Positions 16,961 through 23,697 of a stretch of DNA of 54,843 nt are shown in pieces. The stretch comes from Betaproteobacteria bacterium. GTDB taxonomy: Bacteria; Pseudomonadota; Gammaproteobacteria; Burkholderiales; SG8-39. A program made the position numbers and the translations under genes. The DNA is taken from assembly GCA_947476535.1 (NCBI GenBank), contig CANJRC010000013.1:1-54843 (forward strand), written 5' to 3'. A model generated the notes under the pieces. The model was not told the DNA's origin. It saw only the letters and a program-made list of their open reading frames with translations, and ran no database searches. Each line of letters begins with the position of its first letter. Positions within the stretch are counted from its first letter, which is position 1.

Positions 16961-18535
16961 ATGGACAAACTCGACCAGCCCGGCCTGTTCTATACGGACA
17001 TGATCGCCAACAACGCCAAGTACTTTTCCGCCAAGGCCGCGGTGATCTGTGGCGACCAGCAGCTGACTTGGGCGCAATTTCACAAGCGAACCAACAAGGT
17101 GGCCAACGCATTGTTGAAGCTGGGGCTGAAAAAGGGCGACAAGGTCTGCCTCCTGATGCAAAGCTCGATTCCCATGTTCGAGCTGCTGTGGGGAACCATC
17201 AAGGCGGGCGGCGTCATCGCGCCGCTCAACGTCATGATGGCGCAGGATTCGCTCGCCGGAATGATCAACAACTCGGATGCGCGGCTGGTTTTCGTCGATA
17301 CGACGACCGCGCCGCAGGTGGAGGCCATCCGCGAAAGCCTGGAGAACGTGAAGGCCGACGGACTGTACTGCCTGGGGGGACTGCAGGGCTGGCAGCACCC
17401 CGAGCCCATGATCGAGGCCGCGCCCGACTCGTTGCCGCCAGTTGAATTGCAGATGAGCGACTCCATGAACATCATCTACAGCTCGGGTTCGACCGGCGTT
17501 CCCAAGGGCATCGAGCACAGCCACTTCGCGCGCCACGCCTACTCCTGCGGCTTTGGGCCCGGCATGAAGATGGATCGCTTCACGGTATCGATCTGCTCCA
17601 CGCCGCTCTACACCAACGGCACCTGGATCACCATGCTGCCGACCGTCTACTGGGGCGGCACGGTGGTGCTGATGCCAAAATTCACCGCGATCGGTTTCTT
17701 CGAAGCCGTGCAGAAACACCGCTGTACCCATATCTTTATGGTGCCCACGCAGTTCATCGTCCTGCTCGAGTCGCCGGATCTCGCGCGCCACGACCTGAGC
17801 TCACTGAAGTGCCTGCTGTCCGGCGGCCAGCCCCTGGCGGGCAAGACCGCAGCACAGCTTGAGGAAAGGATCCCCGGTGCCGGACTCTACGAGTGTTACG
17901 GCATGACCGAGGGCTTCATCACCATTGCCCTCCCGGAAGACAAGGCGCTGCCCGGCAAGCGCACCACGGTGGGCATGCCCATGTTCGGCGGGGACATCAT
18001 CATCCTCGGCGACGACGGCAAGCTGCGGCCCAGCGGCGAGATCGGCGAGATCGCGGGCTGGGGCCCGCCATTGATGAAAGGCTATTACAAGGACCCGCAG
18101 CGCACCGCGGACATGATCTGGCGCGACGCCCGCGGCCGCACGTACATCAAGAGCGGCGACCTCGGGCGCATGGACGAAGACGGCTACCTCTATGTTGCCG
18201 GTCGCACCAAGGACATGATCAAGTCGGGCGGCATCAATGTGTTCGCCTCCGACATCGAGGACATCTTCATGCAGCACCCCGATGTGATGGAGGCGGCCGC
18301 CATCGGCGTGCCGCATGAAAAGTGGGTGGAGACGCCGCTGCTGCTGGCCATCCTGCGCGACGGCGCCAAGGTCACCGAAACCGCGCTCAAGGAATGGGGC
18401 AATGCGAAGCTGGGTAAATTCCAGCGCGTGGATCGCGTGGAGTTCCGCAAGGAGTTCCCCAGGGCCACGCATGACAAGGTCTTGAAGCGGGCCCTTCGCG
18501 ATCCCTACTGGGAAGGACACGCGCGCAAGCCGTGA
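16961..18535 (+). CDS. AMP-binding acyl-CoA synthetase / CoA ligase
   Basis: A 524-aa adenylate-forming enzyme of the ANL superfamily. The ATP-binding P-loop IYSSGSTGVPKG is at about residues 171-182, YGMTEG near 312, and SGDLGRMDEDGYLYVAGRTK (hinge Asp/Arg block) near 400. The catalytic lysine is in ATHDKVLKR near 504. The ATG at 16961 is preferred over the frame opening at 16862 because the extra 33 residues are low-complexity; no strong ribosome site is visible at either. It activates a carboxylic acid to an acyl-CoA at the cost of ATP; the acid is unknown. Likely co-transcribed with the SnoaL-like gene 242 bp downstream. Confidence 0.9.
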   Translation: MDKLDQPGLFYTDMIANNAKYFSAKAAVICGDQQLTWAQFHKRTNKVANALLKLGLKKGDKVCLLMQSSIPMFELLWGTIKAGGVIAPLNVMMAQDSLAGMINNSDARLVFVDTTTAPQVEAIRESLENVKADGLYCLGGLQGWQHPEPMIEAAPDSLPPVELQMSDSMNIIYSSGSTGVPKGIEHSHFARHAYSCGFGPGMKMDRFTVSICSTPLYTNGTWITMLPTVYWGGTVVLMPKFTAIGFFEAVQKHRCTHIFMVPTQFIVLLESPDLARHDLSSLKCLLSGGQPLAGKTAAQLEERIPGAGLYECYGMTEGFITIALPEDKALPGKRTTVGMPMFGGDIIILGDDGKLRPSGEIGEIAGWGPPLMKGYYKDPQRTADMIWRDARGRTYIKSGDLGRMDEDGYLYVAGRTKDMIKSGGINVFASDIEDIFMQHPDVMEAAAIGVPHEKWVETPLLLAILRDGAKVTETALKEWGNAKLGKFQRVDRVEFRKEFPRATHDKVLKRALRDPYWEGHARKP

Positions 18536-18698
18536 TCACGAAGCGCGGCTTGGCGAATCCATCCTTCGCTTCCTGTGCCTGCAGCCCGGCAGCCGTTACC
18601 GCGCGCAGATCAATCACAAGGTGACTCGGTTGCGTGACGCCGCCGCAACTGCCGGCGCACTTCCCGGGTGTAACCCGTGAATATGCGGCACAATCGGC

Positions 18699-18727
18699 AA
18701 GAGGCAGGGCGAAACCCTGCGGCTCTT
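18699..18727 (+). promoter_or_regulatory. Strong hairpin in the leader of the SnoaL-like gene
   Basis: AAGAG, GCAGGG, loop CGAAA, CCCTGC, two unpaired bases, CTCTT: an 11-pair two-part stem 50 bp upstream of the ATG at 18778. There is no T tract, so it is not a standard terminator; it could be an mRNA-processing or stability element. Confidence 0.4.
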
Positions 18728-18777
18728 CAAATGCAGTATTGCAAGGCCATCACACCACCACTCAGGGAGATGAATTC

Positions 18778-19251
18778 ATGGATATCCGTTCACAGACAGG
18801 CTGGCCCGCTTTTGGCGGCAGCCCCGCCGACATGATCGAAATCGACCAGCTGATCAGTGCCTATGCCCATACCGTCGACGCCAACCGCTATGAAGACAAT
18901 GCGAAGCTGTTTACCGACGACGGCGTGATGGAACTGCTATGGCAGGACGCCGAGGGCAGGATACACCCCACGAATGGCGGCAAGGGCGTGAAGCTCACGG
19001 GCAATGCCGCGCGCATTAGGTTCCAGGGCCTGATGGCCGGCAATCCCCCGGCCTTGCCGCGCAAGAAGAATGTCGCCGGACACGAACTCATCAACCGCAT
19101 CATCGACGTGCAGGGCGACCAGGCGATGGTGCGCTGCTATCGCGTGGGTGGCGCCATGCAGTACGAAATCCAGCTCGCCAGGACGCCACAGGGCTGGCGG
19201 TTCAGCTACGTTCAGATCATCTTCGACAAGGATCGCGACTTCCCATCGTGA
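18778..19251 (+). CDS. SnoaL-like (NTF2 fold) protein 3
   Basis: A 157-aa protein with the SnoaL_4-like pattern: DMIEIDQLISAYAHTVDANRYEDNAKLFTDDG, where the helix-turn places the family Y and D residues in the pocket, and the late strand MQYEIQLARTPQGWRFSYVQI. The ATG at 18778 is supported by GGGAG eight bases upstream; the frame continues open to 18634 but that part crosses a hairpin and lacks family character. Probably a dehydratase/isomerase-like or ligand-binding protein in the same pathway as the upstream CoA ligase. Confidence 0.83.
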   Translation: MDIRSQTGWPAFGGSPADMIEIDQLISAYAHTVDANRYEDNAKLFTDDGVMELLWQDAEGRIHPTNGGKGVKLTGNAARIRFQGLMAGNPPALPRKKNVAGHELINRIIDVQGDQAMVRCYRVGGAMQYEIQLARTPQGWRFSYVQIIFDKDRDFPS

Positions 19252-19300
19252 CGGTGGCTCGCAAGGTGCCAAGGCACCCCAATCGGCCGTCTCCGTGGGT

Positions 19301-19591
19301 CTACTTGGTCCGGTTGAAGCTGTAGTCCTCGCGAATCAGCTCGGCGCGCAGCTCCGGAACCAGCGGCGGATAGTGGGTCTTGAGCAGTTGCGCATGCGCA
19401 TCGAGCGCGGCCTGGTCGCGCCAGTGCTCGAGCACCGCGACGCGGTCCGGGTCATCGGCGCTGACGAAGGCCTCGAACTGGATGCAGCCATCCTCCTTGC
19501 GCGTGTCGATGGCACGCTGGCTGAAGGCGCGGGCAAGTTCAGCGCCCTTGCCCGGTTTCGCCGTGATGTGTACGACCAGTCTGACGCTCAT
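19301..19591 (-). CDS. Antibiotic biosynthesis monooxygenase (ABM) domain protein
   Basis: A 96-aa ferredoxin-like-fold protein. MSVRLVVHITAKPGKGAEL opens the first strand and helix, GCIQFEAFVSADDPDRVAVLEHWRD is the core ABM motif, and HAQLLKTHYPPL follows. The ATG at 19591 follows GGGGGAAAG; the frame open to 19762 is overlap with the SDR gene. ABM proteins are cofactor-free quinone-forming monooxygenases, haem-degrading enzymes or small dimeric sensors. It is the last gene of the MFS-partner-UGSC-SDR-ABM operon, 28 bp after the SDR stop. Confidence 0.85.
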   Translation of the reverse strand: MSVRLVVHITAKPGKGAELARAFSQRAIDTRKEDGCIQFEAFVSADDPDRVAVLEHWRDQAALDAHAQLLKTHYPPLVPELRAELIREDYSFNRTK

Positions 19592-19619
19592 TGCTTTCCC
19601 CCTTGATGATGAGCAACGC

Positions 19620-20405
19620 CTAGCAAGTATGCACGGCGTGCCATTGATCGACACGCGCCCGCAGGGCCGCGTCGTTGATAGAGAAGTCCTTGCCGTCCAG
19701 GTCGCGCGGGCGCTCTGCACACAGCCAGGACACCCAGCGCGCCGGCACCGCCGGGGCCGCAAGCTGGTCGCGGCGCAAGCGGCTGATCTCGTTCATGTCG
19801 GAGGCGCGGATGCTGACCTGCATGTCGGTATCGACCACGCCGGGCTGGAAGCCGTAGCTGCAAACGCCCTTCCCGGCGTATTCCAGCGCGATGGCGCGCG
19901 TGAGCATGGCGAGCGCCGCCTTCGATGCGCAATACGCGCTCCAGCCTTCCCGGGGGGTGTGGCCGGCACCGGAACTGATGTTGACCAGGGTGCCGCCGCG
20001 CGCGATGAGCTGCGGCAAGGCGGCTCGCGCCATACGTTGCGCGCCAAACAGGTTGACCGTGACAGCCTGCTCCCACGCATCCGAATCGTTGTCGAGGAAA
20101 TGCCCAATGGGTTCCACCTGGCCGGCGTTGTTCACGAGGATGTCGAGCGCACCGAAGGCATCGATTGCGGCTGCCACCGCGCGGGCGCCCGCGTCCTTCT
20201 GCGACACATCGCAGGGCACTACCGCCAGCCGGCCGGAGCATTCGACCAGCCCCGCAACCAGCGCGTCGCCTAGGGGCACGGAGCGAACGGCGAGAACCAC
20301 ATTGGCGCCATGGCGCGCAAGATCGGCCACCATGCCGGCACCCAGGCCCTTGTTGGCGCCGGTCACCAGGGCCGTCTTGCCCTGAAGCGGAACGTTTGCG
20401 CTCAT
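19620..20405 (-). CDS. Short-chain dehydrogenase/reductase (SDR) 1
   Basis: A 261-aa classical SDR. The NAD(P)-binding TGANKGLG is at about residues 15-22, the acidic CDVSQ strand follows, NNAG is near 91, and the catalytic Ser is in NISSGAGHT. The active-site YCASK has the Tyr-x-x-x-Lys pair near 157-161. The PGVVDTDM segment follows. Its stop is 28 bp before the ABM gene and its start is 55 bp after the UGSC stop, so it belongs to the same operon. It oxidises or reduces an alcohol/ketone; the substrate is unknown. Confidence 0.9.
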   Translation of the reverse strand: MSANVPLQGKTALVTGANKGLGAGMVADLARHGANVVLAVRSVPLGDALVAGLVECSGRLAVVPCDVSQKDAGARAVAAAIDAFGALDILVNNAGQVEPIGHFLDNDSDAWEQAVTVNLFGAQRMARAALPQLIARGGTLVNISSGAGHTPREGWSAYCASKAALAMLTRAIALEYAGKGVCSYGFQPGVVDTDMQVSIRASDMNEISRLRRDQLAAPAVPARWVSWLCAERPRDLDGKDFSINDAALRARVDQWHAVHTC

Positions 20406-20460
20406 GCCACCGTTCCTGCCGTCACTCCCTCTGCCAAGCCCGCGGATCCCGGGACCGGCA

Positions 20461-21000
20461 TCATGCCTTGAACAGCACCGGCATCAGGCGGTCGGCAAGG
20501 TCTGCGGCTGCCTTCTCGATCCACGCATCGCTGCGTGTCCATACGGGATGCTCGATCACCATGACATTGAATCCGCCCATGCCCAGGTTGGCGCTGGTAT
20601 GGGTGGCGAGCTTCTGGAACGGCGTGGTGATCAGCACCGTAGCGGGCGCCCCGGCCTCGGAGCACAGGATGGCGTCGTGCACACTGCACGACGTGCAGGC
20701 CCCTCAGTCGCCGATGCCGCTGACAAATACATGCCCGCGTGCCATCAGGTCGGCGCGCACATCCGGTGGTATGGAGTGCGCCGCGTCCGGCTTTTGGTGC
20801 ACGAAGTGCGAGGCGATCACGCCGCGACGCGTGAGCTCGCGCCCGATGGCATTCATCAGGTCGGCTGCGCGAGTCTTAGTATTATCGATGAAGCCCATCA
20901 CGGGCTTGGCCGGCGGCTTTCTCCACACGTGAGTACGCGTCGGCACCGTGGACACCGGGGCGCTTGAGCGCGGCGCGGGCAGCGTGACTTCAATCGGCAT
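20461..21000 (-). CDS. UGSC-family (seleno)protein with in-frame TGA (candidate Sec99)
   Basis: The frame opens at ATG 21000 (GGGAG six bases upstream), meets TGA at 20704-20706 and continues in the same phase to a TGA stop at 20461. Reading the internal TGA as selenocysteine gives 179 aa with the sequence VSGIGD-U-GACTSC, a U-x-x-C redox motif (Sec99/Cys102). This matches the UGSC family first described as selenoproteins in marine metagenomes. Sequence on both sides looks coding: HVWRKPPAKPVMGFIDNTK before, VHDAILCSEAGAPATVLIT after. A perfect hairpin fitting the bacterial SECIS model follows the TGA. The protein is probably a thiol/selenol redox or reductase component acting with the 352-aa partner encoded just upstream. 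A broken gene is the alternative; the hairpin and motif position argue against it. Genes for Sec synthesis and insertion (selA, selB, selC, selD) are not in the window. Confidence 0.82.
20673..20706 (-). promoter_or_regulatory. Candidate bacterial SECIS element
   Basis: On the minus strand, TGA (20706-20704) is followed by 10 nt, then CGTCGTGC (20693-20686), loop AGTGT (20685-20681) and GCACGACG (20680-20673): a perfect 8-bp stem. The loop begins 18 nt after the TGA and has G as its second base. Both agree with the published bacterial SECIS model (apical loop about 16-37 nt away, G among the first two loop bases). Confidence 0.8.
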
Positions 21001-21027
21001 ATCGGACTCCCTTCAGAGTTGCATACG

Positions 21028-21091
21028 GTATGAGGGGGCACATCCCCTCATACTCCCCTACATCAGAGGTTGCAAAATTCATTTTGCAACC
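21028..21091 (-). repeat. Structured intergenic element, copy C
   Basis: Minus-strand order: first stem GGTTGCAAAA/TTTTGCAACC around loop TGAA (21091-21068, 10 perfect pairs), linker TGATGTAGGGGAG, second stem GTATGAGGGG/CCCCTCATAC (21053-21028, 10 perfect pairs). It lies sense-oriented between the 352-aa gene and the UGSC gene, 27 bp before the UGSC ATG, with the ribosome site in that gap. Confidence 0.72.
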
Positions 21092-21107
21092 GGTTCTTGA
21101 TAGCCTT

Positions 21108-22166
21108 CTATTTCTGCGGCAGCTTGACTTCACGCGTCACCGGGCCGGTGACGCTCACCTTGGCAAAGTTCGGAATCAGCGCCGACCAGCCGGCACCGGG
21201 ACCGCCCGCGGCGATCACCAGGATGTTTTCCGGACGCGCGTTGCACAACAGGCCTCGGGCATCAGGCTCTCCGTAATAGATGCGTCCCGTGGCGTGGTTG
21301 ATGCCCGCGCGGCGCAGATCCTCCACCGTGATCGCCGAGAGCTCGGAGAGGCGTTGGGCGATGCTCGCCGGGGTCATGCCGGCGTCAGCCAACAGACCCA
21401 TATGTTCGGGCCCCAGCGCGAGGATGTAGGAGGTATCGGCACCAGTGCCGTTGCGAGACGGATCGCGCATGCCGCTGGCCACCGTCACGAGATATTCGTC
21501 TGCCGTGGGCGCCCACCGATGCGAGATCTGGTGCGGCCCCTCGGCCGCCATCACGGTTACTGTGGTCTGGCTGCGCGCGTAACCCTTTTGCTCACGCAGC
21601 GTCGACCAGCCCGCCGGCGGCTCGCCTTCAGGAAAGTGGAAGGTGTACTTGCCGGCATGACCGAAGGCACCATAGTCGAGTTCGCCGGGGACGGCCTTGA
21701 GCGCGGTCAGCGCGCCGATGCGGATGGCGCGACCAATGGTGGCGTTGGCGCGATTACCTGGTCCCAACAGCCCAGTGCCCGCGTTCATGCCGATGGCCTG
21801 CGCATAAGGCCCGGAGACCACGCAGGCGATGGCCGGGCCGCCGGTAGAACTCAGCACCGTGTGCAGGTTGAATTCGGGCGCAAGCACCGCGTCCCAGGTG
21901 GCCAGCACCACCGGAAAGTAGGACGGCTTGCACCCGGCCATGACGGCGCTGGTGGCCGCCTGCCAGACGTGGACGGGCAGTTCGCGGGTAGACACGATGC
22001 CCAGCACCTCGTCGCCTGCCCGGTCGCCGCCGGCGATCATGGCATCGACCAGGTCCGGCGTAGGCAGCATGACGGGCAGGCCATCCGACCAGCGTTCGTC
22101 GATGAAGGTCTCCATCGCGGCGTGGTAGTCGGCGAAGATTTCGGTGGTGCGTAGCGGTTCGGCCAT
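21108..22166 (-). CDS. Conserved protein of UGSC-type operon (352 aa), function unknown
   Basis: A 352-aa soluble protein with no signal peptide. Its start region WSDGLPVMLPTPDLVDAMI, then VMAGCKPSYFPVVLATWDAV, FNLHTVLSSTGGPAIACVVSGP and GPGNRANATIGRAIRI, look like highly conserved blocks of a family I associate with UGSC (seleno)proteins, but I cannot name its reaction. The ATG has AGGAG eight bases upstream. It lies between the MFS gene (37-bp gap) and the UGSC gene (107-bp gap, holding element C). It likely forms a complex or two-step enzyme with the UGSC protein. No cofactor motif (Rossmann, Fe-S) was recognised. Confidence 0.7.
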   Translation of the reverse strand: MAEPLRTTEIFADYHAAMETFIDERWSDGLPVMLPTPDLVDAMIAGGDRAGDEVLGIVSTRELPVHVWQAATSAVMAGCKPSYFPVVLATWDAVLAPEFNLHTVLSSTGGPAIACVVSGPYAQAIGMNAGTGLLGPGNRANATIGRAIRIGALTALKAVPGELDYGAFGHAGKYTFHFPEGEPPAGWSTLREQKGYARSQTTVTVMAAEGPHQISHRWAPTADEYLVTVASGMRDPSRNGTGADTSYILALGPEHMGLLADAGMTPASIAQRLSELSAITVEDLRRAGINHATGRIYYGEPDARGLLCNARPENILVIAAGGPGAGWSALIPNFAKVSVTGPVTREVKLPQK

Positions 22167-22203
22167 GTCTTGCGCTCCTGCGCTTATTCTTGAGGCGCTC
22201 CGA

Positions 22204-23487
22204 TCAAACCGGGCGCGGCTGCATGTTTTCGATCTTGAAGTCAGGCGCTTCCTCGCGCCGCTCCCTGCGGCGTGTCGCCTCGCCGGGCGAATTCGGCAGG
22301 GTCAGCACGAGGATCACGGCGACGAAGCCTGCACTCGCGCTGATGAGGAACGGCAGCGTGTACGACCCGGTCACCTCGTGCAGGATGCCGCCCATCCAGG
22401 CGCCCACCCCCATGCCGAAGGCTGCGAGCACGAAGAAGGCGCCGAGGATGGCCCCGATCGAGCGGGTGCCGAAATGCTGGCGGAACACCATCGCATACAC
22501 CGGCATCGGGCCACCGTAGCCGAGGCCGAAAAGCATCGCCCAAAAGAAGAAATGCGGAGGCTCCTTGGCGATGAGGAAGAACGGCACCATGATGGCCTGC
22601 AGCGCGAGGAACCCGGCCAGCGCCGGTTTCGGGCCGATGCGGTCGGCGAGGATGCCGTTGCCGATCTTGCCGATCATGCCGAATAGCGCCATGGTGGCTA
22701 CGACCTTCGCAGCCATGGACGGCTGCAGCCCGACGTCGGTCATGAAATTTGCCCCGTGCAGCAGAATGTCCGAATGCGTGATGCAGCAGCACATGGTGGC
22801 GAAATTCACGGTCCAGAACACGCGGCTGCGCATGGCCTCGCGCAGGGTGAACTGCGGGCCGGCGCGCCTCTCCGACTCGGCTTCGGCCTCGGGTGTGGCG
22901 TGCACCTTCTTCGGCAGCGGTTTGGCGTCCCTCATGAGCAGCGCCAGGGGGATGATGACCAGCGCTCCGGCGCCCAGCCACAGATAAGCACCGCGCCAGC
23001 CATAGTTGGCGATCAGCATCACCGCCAGCGGCGCGAAGATCACCGATCCCACGTTCTGCGATTGCGAGAGCGATAGCGCGAGGCCCTGGTTGCGCGTGAA
23101 CCAGCGCGTCACCAGCACCGTGAGCGGCACGCCTGCCGCTGCGCGCCCGACGGCCAGCATCACGCCAAAGAAGAGGTACAGCTGCCAGAGCTGTTCCACC
23201 TGGCTCATCAGCACCGTGCCCATCACGAAGATGACAGCGCCGCCCAGCATGACGCGCTGCGAGCCGAACCGGTCGGACAGCGCCCCGCACGCAAGGCTCG
23301 ACGCCCCGAAGGCGATCCAGTTGACGAAGGCGGCGGCGGAAACGGTGCCGCGGTCCCAGCGGCATTCCAGCGCGAGCGGCTTGAACATGATGCCGAACAC
23401 TTCGATGACGCCGTACATCACCATGGTGATGCACAGGCCTGCCCCGACGATTACCCAGCCATAGAAGAACTTGCGATTTTCGGCCAC
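22204..23487 (-). CDS. MFS transporter
   Basis: A 427-aa twelve-helix major facilitator. RKFFYGWVIVGAGLCITMVMYG starts helix 1; the loop 2-3 motif GALSDRFGSQRVMLGGA and the loop 8-9 repeat GNGILADRIGPKPALAG fit the MFS signature. A hydrophilic central loop (DAKPLPKKVHATPEAEAE) separates the halves. It resembles the OFA/monocarboxylate-type group. The start is set at GTG 23487 with AGGAG eight bases upstream; the earlier GTG at 23496 overlaps the ribosome site. It is the first gene of the operon with the UGSC pair, SDR and ABM, so it probably imports the substrate of that pathway. Confidence 0.88.
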   Translation of the reverse strand: MAENRKFFYGWVIVGAGLCITMVMYGVIEVFGIMFKPLALECRWDRGTVSAAAFVNWIAFGASSLACGALSDRFGSQRVMLGGAVIFVMGTVLMSQVEQLWQLYLFFGVMLAVGRAAAGVPLTVLVTRWFTRNQGLALSLSQSQNVGSVIFAPLAVMLIANYGWRGAYLWLGAGALVIIPLALLMRDAKPLPKKVHATPEAEAESERRAGPQFTLREAMRSRVFWTVNFATMCCCITHSDILLHGANFMTDVGLQPSMAAKVVATMALFGMIGKIGNGILADRIGPKPALAGFLALQAIMVPFFLIAKEPPHFFFWAMLFGLGYGGPMPVYAMVFRQHFGTRSIGAILGAFFVLAAFGMGVGAWMGGILHEVTGSYTLPFLISASAGFVAVILVLTLPNSPGEATRRRERREEAPDFKIENMQPRPV

Positions 23488-23518
23488 CCGTCCCACTCCT
23501 CTGTTTTACCTTGGAGGC

Positions 23519-23579
23519 CATTTCAGAATTACCGAAATGACCCGTGATGTAGGGGAGCTTGAGGGGAGTATCCCCTCAA
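23519..23579 (+). repeat. Structured intergenic element, copy B
   Basis: First stem CATTTC (23519-23524) with GAAATG (23534-23539), linker TGATGTAGGGGAG (23545-23557), second stem TTGAGGGGA (23559-23567) with TCCCCTCAA (23571-23579), 9 perfect pairs. It lies between the MFS start and the parC stop, in the opposite orientation to the MFS gene. No plus-strand gene follows it. Confidence 0.7.
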
Positions 23580-23697
23580 CTGTGAAACGAACTCTTATAA
23601 CACAGGGGCTTCAGGGTGCTCCGCAGTTGCCGCGCAGTTGCCGAACACGCGACGAACCGGAATGCCGTCCGGGGCCTGGGGGCAGCCACTGCGCCGG

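Noticed and set aside
20704..21000. Treat the first 98 codons before the TGA at 20704 as a complete small gene, or the locus as a nonsense pseudogene
   Set aside because: The downstream part is in the same frame, coding-like and family-like, and a SECIS-compatible hairpin follows the TGA.
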